Assembly: GCF_030463565.1 (NCBI RefSeq)
Contig: NC_134643.1
Coordinates: 41,702,221 to 41,766,220, forward strand
Direction: 5' to 3'
Origin: Pelecanus crispus
Taxonomy: Eukaryota > Chordata > Aves > Pelecaniformes > Pelecanidae
Length of the DNA: 64,000 bases
This document shows positions 37,641-49,400 of this stretch, in pieces. The position numbers were made by a program, and so were the translations under genes. The stretch's first letter is position 1; the number at the start of each line of letters is the position of its first letter. The notes under the pieces are model-generated. The model searched no databases. It was not told the origin of the DNA and saw only the letters and a program-made list of their open reading frames with translations.

Positions 37641-39212
37641 TATACTCCTGTGGGTCTGATGTGCCAGGCCATCGAATCCACACAGTCCAGTAAACCCAGC
37701 TGTCCTTTTCCTCCACCTGGCTGGAGGCAGGGCCCCTCTACTCCTGTAGTATTCGTTACTCACTTCTTGTAAATATGAATCGGGAGTTCCTTCACTAAAA
37801 TCAGGAGTAAGACCAGCCCTTCTGCTCTGTCTGGGGAACTGCTCACTGGAAACTGGAGCAACAATTTTCCTGGAAAAAAACCCTTGTGTGGTTGTTTTTC
37901 CTTGCAACTCACATACCCGTGCCTCTAGGGTTGAGGTAGGTTTTTCATCCCACTTCTTCATGTCCTCTCTGTGGTCATGCAGGTAAAACCACAGGGTGGC
38001 CCATGGTGTGTACCCACTATATCCTCTCTCTTGAGCAGGGGGATGCTGACTCCTAATAGCTGAGATACTGGTCTGTACAGGTGGAGAGTAGGACCTATCG
38101 TCTTTGAGTTGCTGGACCTCCTGGGACAGTTTCTCCACAGCCAAGACACAGGCCCATGTAGGGGAAGAGAGACTTTCCTCATATTGGTGGAGTTGCTCAG
38201 CCAATTCATCCACTGTTTGTCCCTCTCCGTCTTTCCAGGTCAATACTGCCAATGAGCTGGCATATGACGATGGTGCGCTCCATACAAGCTTCCGCCACAT
38301 GGGTCATGTGCACTTGACTTCATCTGGACCTTTGAATAACTGCTCGTTGTTCAGGTCATCATAGATCACCTCCAGCACAGCTAATTCCCTCAGGTACTGG
38401 ATATCTCTCTCCATGGTGGTCCACCCTCCTGGGTGACATATAACATCTTCCTTGAAGGGATACCTTTCCTTCATGCCTGACAGTAGTCGCCTCCAGAGGC
38501 TGAGGGCTTGTGCCCCTTTCCAATCACTCTGTCAATGCCCCCTTCCCTAGAAAGGGATCCCAGATGCTTGGCTTCCTTACCCTCCAATTCCAGGCTACTG
38601 GCCCTGTTACCCCAGCGTCGGAGCAGCCAGGTGACAATGTGCTCGCCTGGACCACAACTGAAATCTTTTCACATATCCTGCAGCTCACTCAAGGACAGGG
38701 ATCGGGTGGTTCTGTCTCATTTATGAGTTCTTCCTCTTCCTCCTCCTCTTCTCATTATGGCCCTGCTTTATAGAGTAGCCTGCCTTGTCCACTCCTTCCT
38801 CCTTCCCCTTCTTAGTAGGAGTTTCTTCCCTTACTAAACGAGCTGACTTTCGCGTCCAGTATTTCTTTCTGCATATAGGGGTGACTGATACTGGCACAGG
38901 TTGGTTCTCTGGTTCAGCCGCAGTGCCTGTTGCTGGCGTTGGAGTAGCTGCACTGCCTGTTGTTTTGTCGTCAGATCCAGAGACCTTCTTTCTCCCTTGA
39001 GGATTCTCAATAGTGTTGAATAGGGCTCAGTAGGCATGGCCCAGGCCCCAGCATGTTGCAGTGATTTGTGTTTCTCTGGAATTGCCAAGGTGACAGCATA
39101 CTTCTTCCAGATATTTTACTAGTTTTTCAGGATTCTGCGCTTGTTCAGGGGTGAAGTTCCAAAACACTGGAGGTGCCCACTGTCCTAGGTACTTGCCCAT
39201 GCTCTCCCACAC
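37633..39212 (-). pseudogene. Degenerate retroviral gag
   Basis: The frame opens with MGKYLGQWAPPVFWNFTPEQ at 39197, a Gly-2 start that could allow myristoylation. A frameshift near 39090 moves it to another frame, which continues through a Gln-rich segment (38.95-39.0 kb) and eight Glu codons (38728-38751) into a capsid-like region. A TGA near 38308 breaks it again. The last part (38300-37640) has a heptad-like LAVEKLSQEVQQLKDD segment and runs into the protease region. I see no CCHC zinc knuckle, as in other ERVL-type Gags. The assignment rests on position between primer site and protease plus these features; homology could not be tested. Confidence 0.8.
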
Positions 39213-39221
39213 ACCCTGCCA

Positions 39222-39743
39222 CTAATAACTATCTATCTTTGGGGCAGATCTCTGGGTGGTATCCTTAAATAGTTGTTTAACCTTAAACAAGACCTGAAAC
39301 ACATTCAGGAGACATAACAATAGGAACATGCTGGTTTGAATATCCCAAGGATATTCAAAATTCTCAAGAGCTATTGTAACTAACCTGGAGGAAGAGGAGA
39401 AGGGGAAGGTGAAGTAGCGGGGGAAAGTGTCCCCCCTTGTCTCCCCCATAAATTGGGTCTCCAAGGAGAAAGGGTAAAAAGTGTAATTATTAATAGTTTC
39501 CGAGAGATGGTTCCCAAAGTATGGAGATGACAGCAATGCTGAGTACAAATACCAGATTAGTCTGACGACCAGTAATTTTATCGTATCATAAGCCAGTGTT
39601 ACACAGTACAGCAAAATTATAACCTTAATCCAGCCCCCAGAGGTGATAAACAGTGCAACAGGGAACACATACAGCAAGTAAGGTGTTACATAACACAACT
39701 CTGAGAACAAGTGTAACAACTCTGATAGCAAATAAATCAACAT
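39222..39743 (-). CDS. Intact hydrophobic pre-gag reading frame of the provirus
   Basis: An unbroken minus-strand frame of 173 codons from ATG at 39743 to TAG at 39222, lying between the primer binding site and gag. It has about four hydrophobic segments: residues 16-34, 38-52 (WIKVIILLYCVTLAY), 55-71, and 135-150 (around FLLLCLLNVFQVLF). There is one N-glycosylation sequon (NYT). It is in the same frame as the gag start, and only the TAG and seven sense codons separate it from the MGKYLGQ start. I do not recognise the protein. A membrane-anchored leader or N-terminal Gag extension, as in glycosylated Gag of gammaretroviruses, is one idea. A chance frame in AT-rich leader DNA is the other. 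Expression today is unlikely. Confidence 0.5.
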   Translation of the reverse strand: MLIYLLSELLHLFSELCYVTPYLLYVFPVALFITSGGWIKVIILLYCVTLAYDTIKLLVVRLIWYLYSALLSSPYFGNHLSETINNYTFYPFSLETQFMGETRGDTFPRYFTFPFSSSSRLVTIALENFEYPWDIQTSMFLLLCLLNVFQVLFKVKQLFKDTTQRSAPKIDSY

Positions 39744-39830
39744 TGTGACCAGCAACTATTAACCTAATAATGAATGCTTATAGCAATTTGTTTTAACACA
39801 CTCTGGTGAAATCTGTCATTATCTCAATCC

Positions 39831-39853
39831 TTCGAGCCCCACGTTGGGCGCCA
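39831..39853 (-). promoter_or_regulatory. Primer binding site, lysine tRNA (CUU type)
   Basis: Seven bases inside the 5' LTR, the minus strand reads TGGCGCCCAACGTGGGGC (39836-39853), the 18-nt complement of the 3' end of tRNA-Lys(CUU). The plus strand therefore reproduces the tRNA 3' sequence ending GGGCGCCA. The match continues five more bases (39831-39835, TTCGA) into the tRNA T-loop, for 23 matching bases in all. It is unchanged despite the age of the provirus. Confidence 0.9.
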
Positions 39854-39860
39854 AAAGGAC

Positions 39861-40408
39861 TGTCATGGTTTAACCCGTCAGGCAGGTAAACACTACACAG
39901 CTGTTCACTTGCTCCCCCTCAGTGGGATGGGGGAATTGGAAAAAAGGTAAAAATCTGGGTTTGCGATAAAGACAATTTAATAGGACAGAAAAGGAAGGGA
40001 AAATGATAATAATGATAAAAGAAAATACAAACCAAGTGACACACAATGCAATTGCTCACCACCCACTCACCAATGCCAGCCAGTTCCTGAGCAGCGGCTG
40101 CACCCCCCCAGCAAACTCCCCGCAGTTTTTTTTGTTCAGCATGATGTCATATGGTATGGAATAACCCTTTGGCCAGTTTGGGTCAGCTGTCCTTGCTATG
40201 CCCCCTCCCAGCTTCTTGTGTACCTCCAGCCTCCTTGCTGGCAGGGCAGTATGAGAAGCTGAAAAGTCCTTGACTTAGTGTAAGCACTGTTCAGCAACAA
40301 CTAAAACATCGGTGTGTTATCAACATTATTCTCATCCTAAATCCAAAACACAGCAGTATAGCAGGTACTAGGAAGAAAATTAACTCTATCCCAGCTGAAA
40401 CCAGGACA
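39861..40408 (-). repeat. 5' LTR of the provirus
   Basis: 548 bp. On the minus strand it starts TGTCCTGGTTTCAGCTGGG and ends with AAACCATGACA, directly followed by the primer binding site region. It has the ATTAAA signal on the minus strand near 39981. Being the promoter LTR, it would have started retroviral transcription antisense to LGR5. Confidence 0.93.
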
Positions 40409-40413
40409 AGTCC
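40409..40413. repeat. Target-site duplication AGTCC (copy at 5' LTR side)
   Basis: Second copy of the 5-bp duplication that matches 33582-33586, directly outside the LTR end. Confidence 0.9.
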
Positions 40414-43400
40414 CAAGAAGCACACTTTTTTCTGAAAGCCTATTGACAACAGCTTGGAATTTTTGAATTAGAGACCTTAGAATGAGTATTAAAGCAGTAG
40501 CACCCAAACAGAAATACCATCCTGGAATGTCTTTGCCATTTAGATGAAAAAGACCCCCTAAGCTCCTCTCAAGCTGAGAGAGCACAGGCCCGCTAGTATT
40601 ATACTAGGCACCAGCAATACCTGGAACTCCATGTAGGAATTAAATGGGATAGCAGTGCAGATCCCCAGGAACTGGTACAGCATGTCCCCAGCTTGATAAG
40701 GCCTTTGCTCAGACAGCACGTTCTGTATCACCTTCCAGTTTTATTATTTTGCTACGTTTTACTAATTTTTAGCTATGAGCTTTGGGTTTTGAAGGCAGTG
40801 GCCACAGCACTGAGGTCGATCCCAGAAAGCACAAGTTGTATTTTCATGGCTAGACACTGCTGAAAAACAATAATTATTCTGAAGTGTAGTGTTATCCAAC
40901 AATGATAATTATAATAATCAGCCACTCCCAAATTAAGATTTTATTGGTAACAAATGGGCTCTTAGTTCGGGCCCAGTTGTATGATTTGGCTCCAGTCCTG
41001 GAAATACTTATCCAGATACTTAACTTTAGTGTCAGGAATGGTTCTACTAAAATCACATGTGCAAATGTTAGTCCGATCAAGGCCTTGAATAATTCTAAAA
41101 CAATTATCCCCTTCCCCAAATATCAGTAATTTGTGTGGAATAGTTTCATTAAGATGTTCTGCTACACCGTCTCTTTACACAGCCTACAGCATTATATATA
41201 TCATAAATCATCTAGCCTTTCTTTCAAAATTTTTCAAAATCTTTCATAAAATGAATATTTAGTTTAATCTGGAATGCACTGTCTTTCAACAGTATTAGTT
41301 ACGTAATTGCAATGAAGTAATTTTAAGGACATGTTTTTGATAAAAAATTGCTAAAACCTTTTGCATTATAGTATAAAAGTATAGCCTTTCTGTACAGGAG
41401 ATATGATATTGTGTGTGTGGAGATGTGTGTGTTTAGATAGGCTTTGGGCAAATTAAAAAAAGTATATATCAGCCTAAAGCAGTACAGACAGCTATAGTTC
41501 CCACCACACAAAATCCCTCCCCTCTTTTGCAGACACTTGAAAAAATGCTTTCTTTTTTTATTGAGAGTAACCATGCTTACTGATGTTACCAAACTTTAAT
41601 GATTAAGTACTTAAGTGATACAGAAGGATTGCTGGATTGGGACTTATTTTGTATAATGATTGTGTTTAAACTTAACCCTTTAAATCTTACGATGTTTTTT
41701 CTACTTGTGTCATACAACTTTTCCCATGGAAAGTGTACAATAATTTGATGTTGGTATTTATGAAGGGAAGGTAGGAAGTAGAAAAGTAAAGCTGGTGTTT
41801 AGTACTACCACTTCTGTATTTTCTTCAGGGTTTTTGCTGTTAGTTCCTTTACCAAACACTTCAGTCTTCTTTGCTTGAGGATGGAATAGTTACAGCACTG
41901 GTATTACACAGAGATAAAACTTTCCTAGCCCTTGTTTCTGCAGCAGTAGGCATCTTACAATGCCAGTTATACCATGTCTCCTGGATCCTGTGATAATATA
42001 AATGCTAGTCTAAGTGAATGCGAGAACAGATGTGAGATGATGTCAGCATTAAGGGAAGTGTAACTGCACTGATTTGGCATTCACTGAGTTTGTAAATGAG
42101 TCTCTGTGTACCCTGAGGGGAGAAGTAGGTCATAGCTGGCAAAGGAAGCAAGTAAGAAAAGACAAAGCTCGCTCTCACTCATCACTGAAAGTTACCTGTT
42201 CTGAACCACCTTGATGAGTAACTTGCCTTTGGGCTTGATCCTTGATCAGTTTGGTGTGGAGGCTCCCTCAGAAATTAAATCTTTCTCTTGTTGGTCTCGC
42301 ACATGATGAGGTTGCAATTATGTTTGTGGTGGGGGGCAGACCAAGTTGTCCAGTGTCCAGAAATGAGATTCATCCTTATGAAGCATGACGAAAGGGCAGG
42401 AACTGCTTCTGGGAATAGGGAGTATGATCAGATAGCTATAGCTGGGATGTAGATAGCGAGACCTTTGAATTCTGCTCCTGGATACAGTAATGAAGTAGTT
42501 TACAAATTTAAGCAAATCATGCAACTTTTCTGTAGTCTTCCTCTATATACATGATGGCTGGGACAACTACCTACATGTGAGTTTGACTAATTTGGTAGTG
42601 GCTGATAAATGCTGGAGATCTGTAGATTAAAAATACTTAATGAGGTGCTAATTATGAGTATGACATGGTAAAATAAGGTGAAATCCCAAAGGATTTTCTT
42701 CTTTTCATAAGGATGTGTGTCTGCCTTTCAGTTTTGCACATGGTTGTCTACGTGGGCTGAACTCTGTGATATATAAGATTCTTATTGGAACAAGTGAAGT
42801 CTATGCAAGCATCTGAAAGCAATATTTGACCTGCTGACAAGCAAATACAGGATCCATATGCTTGGTGCAATATGGAAGTATTGCCTGCACTCGTGCTGAA
42901 GTTGTGCAAAGACAAGGATTTGGAAGAGGGCCAAAAGAAGTGCAGGTTCAACCTTGTGACCTGACAAGGGTCTTGAGGAGTAAATTCCAGTCCTACAGAG
43001 TCCCTGCATAAAGCCTTACTATATTGACTTTAACCTGCAACAGGCACACACAATTAAAGGAAAATTAACAGAGAAGCAAAAAGTGCATTGTGGAGAAAGA
43101 GACAGCAGATAGCTTGGGAATCTGTATCCATGCTACAGAGTAGTGAAATGTGGCTCTCATCAGGCAGCTCAACCAATTTTAAACCCTCAGGAGAAGTGGC
43201 AGTAATGCAAATCACAATTTACATTAGTGCCATGTGTCTGCAATGATACTTTGTAAGCTACAGTTACCTTGGCATAGTTATTTTTAGAAACATTAGTGAC
43301 TAACTGGCCCTAGTGGAGATAACACCTAAGTATACAGTTGTGGTGGGGTGAAGAATATGGGTTTGTGGTACTGCTGCTGGGTGTTTTTAAAAATTGAGTG

Positions 43401-46400
43401 TGGGGCACTGTGGAAGAGTAATTCGTAGCAGAATAAGGAGTTCACATGGTGTTATTTAGGCCTAGCACTGAAAAGGGGCAATGTGAAAGCTCATGATCTG
43501 AGAATAGCATCTGGGAAGGCTGTAAGTTCCTCAGCATATGGAGGCTTCACTTTGCCTCTTACCTGTTGCCTGTACATATGTAGAGTAGTGTGAACTGCTG
43601 AGTGCCAGAACTTTACTTCTTTCTGGCCAAGACAGAAGATGTGAAAAGAAAGGACAGGACAAGCATCTTGGAACATCCTATCTGCCTGAAGGCCAGAGAC
43701 AGTATGGAACATAGTTGAACACATTCTTGAAATCTTGACGTGCATGTTTTTAGAATAAAACAAATGCTTACTGAATACTGATAAGATGAAAAACTTTCAT
43801 CCAGAATAGAAAAAGCCATTGTGTAGAAAGGGATATATATGGAAGAATATTGTAGCAGAAGTATTTGTTAGGTTATTTGGATGGAATATTTAAAATAAAT
43901 CATTACAAGGAATGGCGAAAAAAGACCCAGTGCCAGATTCATCTCTGCATGTCATTCCATGTGTGTAATTTAATAGACTTATGCCAAGAAAGACTTCAGA
44001 TAGTTTTTGCTCTGCTTATACTAATGGAACTAACTTAATTCTGTGGAATTGGTACTTCTAAAATAAATTTAATTTGAAATATTTGAAGATTTTGGAAAAG
44101 CATTAATTAATATAATTAAAATGAAGCATTCACTTCCATTTTAACGTGCCAACTCTTGACAGAAAAGCTTCTGATATGTCATTACTGTGCATGGTGCCTG
44201 TCTTTCTGAAATAAATAAAAGTAAAAATGTTTTTTAGAGAAACAGATTTTAAGCATACAGCCAAGTGATCATTTGTGTCAGGATGTAGACTCTGGCAGGA
44301 AAGTTGTGTTGTGTTGTGTCAGGGAGTTGTGGTCAACCGTACAGACTTTCCAGCAGTTTGAGGAAGGAAGGATTTTCTTTCGTTTTTCAGTCTTTCTGTT
44401 GTCATTGTTGATAGTATTCAGTGAAAAGAGCAACAGATTTTTTTTGAGGATGCTTACACAGCACTGTGATACATTCATTCCATTTATCACAGACAGAAAG
44501 AACTGTCACACCAAATATAGTTATCAAAATCACATTTCTGTACATATTGGTGCCTCAGCTGTTCTGCCTTCAATGGCTGTCTCTGGTCAATCTGTGAAGA
44601 ATCCCGTAAACCTGAAGCCAGATGTGGTCTGTTTTCTACATTTATCATCAATCATGGATACAGCATCTTGCAGTCATGCAGCTCTATGCTCCTGTCTGAC
44701 CATAGAGCAGTGCTGTAAGAGCATCAGATTTCACAAGGAATTTGTAATATCCACATTCACTGGATGGTATTATTTACAGTGTTGTATCTCTGTGTGGGAA
44801 GCATATAGGGAAGTGCTGCATGCTCTCAACATGCTGCTAGTTTAATCTATTCTGATAAGGGTTTGTGAAAACTAATTATGAGCCAATTTGGTTCCCAATG
44901 AAACTAGAACTGAAACTCCTTTTGGTGATATGGATTGGGCTCCTGGTATGTCACAGTTATTTTTATTGTAGAGTGTTCTGTTGGGTCATGGTGAGTCTAA
45001 TCTAAGGGAAATTACTCACTCTTTATCCAAATATCACCATATGTTGAGTACACAGACAGATTAGGTTTTCATATTTGGTGAATGAATAATTACCTAAGTA
45101 CACAATGATAGTAATTAATCGTAAATTACATTCATTAGTGGTTTTGATTATCTGAGCATGGAGAGCTTCCATTAAAGTGTTCACAGCTTTTATAAAGCAG
45201 CATTAAGGTGGTTGTTCAATAAATATGTACTGATCAAGATTAGACCAAATGAAAATAAGCACTCTGTGTATCATCATGTAACAATATCAATTTGGTAAAT
45301 GGATGGATATCCTAGCCACAGGAGAATAATAACAGAAAGACATAAACGAAAAAAAATAGACCTTAGCAGCAAAGCATTATGTGTATATTCTTTAAGTCAG
45401 TCATATCACTACTAGCATTAAAGATAAATGAAATACACACCTAGCTGTAACAGAATGAAACAAAATCAGACATGAAATAAGCCTTCTGTTTGTTCTCTGT
45501 CTGTAAAATGGTGAAGTTTATCAGAAACAATTCCAGCAATTAAAACATTTGGTAATCTGACATTTATTAGCAGGTTTAGACATTAATCTGAGTGTTTCTT
45601 TGTGCTATCAGGTCCGTTCACAATGAAATGCCTTGGACCAGTACTAGCCAATGTGACTCTTTAGAAGATGGGTCTAAAGAGTTGACAAACCAACTAGTGT
45701 ATTAGTATGCTGTTTAACTCATGGAGCAGCTCGTGGCTTATTAAGCAAACTGAGGTCTTCAAGCAGTGTGACAGGCAAACGCCTGAGTCAGTCCACTTGG
45801 GTGCAATTAGAGCAGGCCTGTTGCTACTACAGTGACCTCGGGTGCACTTTGGGAACGCATGGTTCAAGACTATGTAAGTTGACCTGAAAGAAACAGCCCA
45901 GGGAAGGATGACACAGAACAAAGGGAGCTCGAAATTTTTCTTTATGCACTATGGCACCATTACTGATGAAGATGAAATATGAGGTGGAATTTCTCAGTAG
46001 TTACAGTATGAGAAAAAGGCTTTGAAGTTGCATACTAAGATGAGTCTACAGTGCTGCTTCAGAGCATATCATTCTTGAGTAAGTGTTTTAATATATGCAT
46101 GTTCCTCACTTCTGGTTAAAAAAGACAGGTTTTGAATATTTTGTCATGTGTCAGGGCAAGTAGAAAGAAATAACTGCATACAGAGATTGATCTCAGTGCA
46201 CAGGGGCTTAAATGTAGAGAAAGAAACCCCAACAACATTCAGATACCTGCCTTTCCTTTTATGTCATCATCCCTCAGAATAGATAATGCAGCTCATGTAA
46301 AATCAAGAGTTTTATTTCCTATGAATATTTTTTTATTTTTAATATTCATAATAATTTTATTGACAAGGTTGTCTCTGCCATATTTAGTAAAAATACATAA

Positions 46401-49400
46401 TTAAATGTTCTGATAGGCAAGATGATGGTTAGATTTACTGTTGGCATGAGATCATAAACTAATTTAAAAATTGTGGTAAAGCACTCAGAGCACAGGTTGT
46501 ACTAACATAATATATTGAGTATTAACATATTAACATAAGACACAATATTGGTGGATAAGAGTTCAAACTAGACAATTGAAAGTACATGTTAGACCATGGA
46601 ATAATATGTTTAAACATATGACATGGAATAGACCTGCAATTTTCTCTAAATAAATAAATATATAAATAAAACTTAAGCTTCCTACTGTAGAGAAACAAGT
46701 TTGAGGTGTCACAGTGTAAGTATATACATGAGGCTGAGTGACATTAAAATGAATAAATGATTTTAATACCAGTTCTGTATCTCATGCTACTCTCTAAATA
46801 TTTCACAAAGTGCATGATGCAGTTGGTTTTGAAAGCCAATTATTAAGTAATTAAGAAGAAATCAGTAAGGGATATTGGAGTGGAGTTTATGTTGCTTCTA
46901 AAATCCAGGCCTGGTAGGGGTGGCTGGAGGTACCTTTTGCCATTTTAAAATATTTTCCTTTGTAGGTTACTTAGGACAGCAACACAGCTCACAAAGTAGA
47001 AAAGGACCAAGGCTGCTTTTTAGAAAAGCAGTCAGCTCAGAGATAACCTGGGAACTGTTCCACTAGTCAGAACTGTCAAGCAGAGAATGTAGAATGTCTT
47101 TCTCTGGCTTCTGAGGAGGTTTGCCATATACCATTGCCTCATCCTGAGAGGGCTATTTAGAGGCAAATGAGCCCCATTTGGACTGATACACAGCTGGGTC
47201 AGTGAAGCACTGTTCCCCAATTCTGTTAAAAATTATGAAGATCTGTCAGAACTATCAATTTTGTTGAAATCATTGGCTTTTCTTGGATCTTAAAAAACTT
47301 ATATCTATGTTCTTTAACTTTCATGTGTAGAAGACGTGACAATATAACTACAAGCTTTGCTAATTCTAGGTAAAGGTCTCTGGTAAAATGATTGGATTTA
47401 TTATACGTATTCTGCTTTCTGCAGACATAAACAAATGCAGGTGAGTGCAAATGTGTGCATCTTCAGGCTAATGATTTAAGCTGTAGTGCTTCTGTATAGG
47501 GCAGAACCTCCATACACTCACTGTCTTACCCTTAAAGTGTAAAATAGATTAACATATAGAAATTAGTGTATTTTTTCTCAGTATCTGAATCTTTCATTCT
47601 GTTAAAAAAACCTACTTTTGAAGTTCTGTTAGATATTAAATTATTCCTTGGCCACCAAGGTATCCTATATTCATGGGAGTTTGGCAGTTAAATGCTTTTG
47701 GATACAGCTGCAGACCTAGCTGTTTTGTGTTTGGAAGGAAAGACAGATCATGGTGTGACTGGTGTGACATCAGGCAATCCAACTGTGGGGACTATTACCT
47801 CCATATCATCTGTTCAGTGCCTGGTCCTGTCCTAGTAAGTCTCTGTTTGCTGTCTGCATCTCTGAGTGCCTATACAGCTTTTAAGACCTCTCTCCTTACC
47901 ATCTTTAAGCTATTAAAGTAGGAAAAAGATGCCTTACACCAGAAAACAAAGCTTTTTCAAGCTTGTCAGCTTACTATTCCAGATCTAGGAAGAGGTTTTT
48001 CTTAAGATTTTTCTAGCTATTGAGTCTGAATTACATCTCTCACTTTTTAAGACATTAACTGATAAGATGAAGAAGACTATTTCCTTTCTAAGTTGCAGTT
48101 GGTAGAGCACATACAGATACTGTGTGTGCCTGTATACAGGCTAGGGAAGAGGCTCTGGCAAATATTTGGGCCTTAGAATATTTCTTTTTACATTCATTTT
48201 TATATGCTATATCATTTGAACGTGCCTGTCAGTCACTTTGGAAATCTGCAAACCTATACAACTACATTGATTAACAACAAGAGTATGACTGTAAGTGTAC
48301 ATGCAGTACAGAGTAAGACAGCTGCCTAAATTTGATCCTCAGATCACTGAATGGATTTCTGTCATGTCCCTAGGTCCGTCCTCTCTGTGGAAGTAGTTAT
48401 TGTCAAATAAATCTGAAAATTGAGTGGTCTTGTTATGACAGTGAACTGTGTAAGCTCAGATAAACTAGAATCAAATTATTGAAGAGTCTACACATTATAA
48501 AGCAATTAAAATGGGGAAAATCTGAGTCGAATTATTAGGCAACCTGTATTCTGAAGGGCAAAATGAGAGATTGCAAGATGGATCAGACCAAGGTGATTAT
48601 ATCTCATAATAACAGCAACCACGCCTAGCTGCTTTGGAGGATATTTAGCTGCTACCTTGTAAATGAAAAAAAAATTCCTGTGTTCCATGGTATTTTAATA
48701 TACTTGTGACTATTATTATTCCTGAGAACACACTGACCCTGTCTAAATGCTGTCAAAATACTAATTTCAGCTGCCTCAAGACAACAGTTTTTACAGATAC
48801 AAATAAGAGTGCTTTTTAAAATATTAAATATTGATAGCTTTATTATTAACTGGAATCTCTTTATTATGAAGAGGATTGTTTCTCATTATGAAGAGGAGAA
48901 ACATGTATAGTCTAACCACTGTATTCATCTTGTCTCTAAACAAAGTCTTAATCTTTTTTTTTGTATGCTCTGATGGTAAGTTTTTAAAAATTCCTTTAAA
49001 TAAGAGTTCTTAAAATAAACAGTGAATGTTCAGTGAATACAAATTTTTTTTTTTTAATTCTTTCCTTACCAAAATAAAAACATACAGAGTAATCAAAAAT
49101 CAGTGCCATTGCAGGAGCTGACTTTGAGAGCCAGTTTTGTTCTTTGCTACAATTACTGTGCCTGAAAGGACAACAGAATGAGGATGTAGTGGGCATGTTG
49201 GGTTCAGTCCAAAGATTGTACTTGAGGTTAAGTCATGAAATCTTATAACATTGATGGTTTAGTGAAAATGATGAGAAGGAGGGCAAGAAAAACTTAATTT
49301 ATGTGCTTTATTTTCTGATACGTTTTATCTATACCCTTTCTATTCTGGTCCTGTCAGCACAGAATCTCATACAAAAGCACAAGAAACCAAAATGGGACTT

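Larger units (their letters stand above)
33587..40408 (-). mobile_element. Complete but inactive ERVL-like provirus, antisense in LGR5 intron 1
   Basis: A 6.8-kb provirus on the minus strand: 5' LTR (39861-40408), lysine-tRNA primer binding site, a hydrophobic pre-gag frame, gag, protease, reverse transcriptase, RNase H, integrase, a short 3' region, then the 3' LTR (33587-34142). The 5 bases AGTCC occur at 33582-33586 and again at 40409-40413, so both ends of the original insertion are preserved. No env and no Gag zinc knuckle are visible. The 5-bp duplication and gene content fit class III (ERVL-like) elements. The lysine primer is more typical of K-type viruses, so the class label is tentative. 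The two LTRs differ at roughly 50-65 positions (10-12% by eye), and pol has several stop codons, so it is old and dead. Antisense placement in a gene intron is common for tolerated LTR elements. Confidence 0.95.

Noticed and set aside
44273..44845. 190-codon plus-strand frame in the intron
   Set aside because: It opens with TTG, has no ATG until far inside, no domain, and no splice or promoter context. Probably chance.
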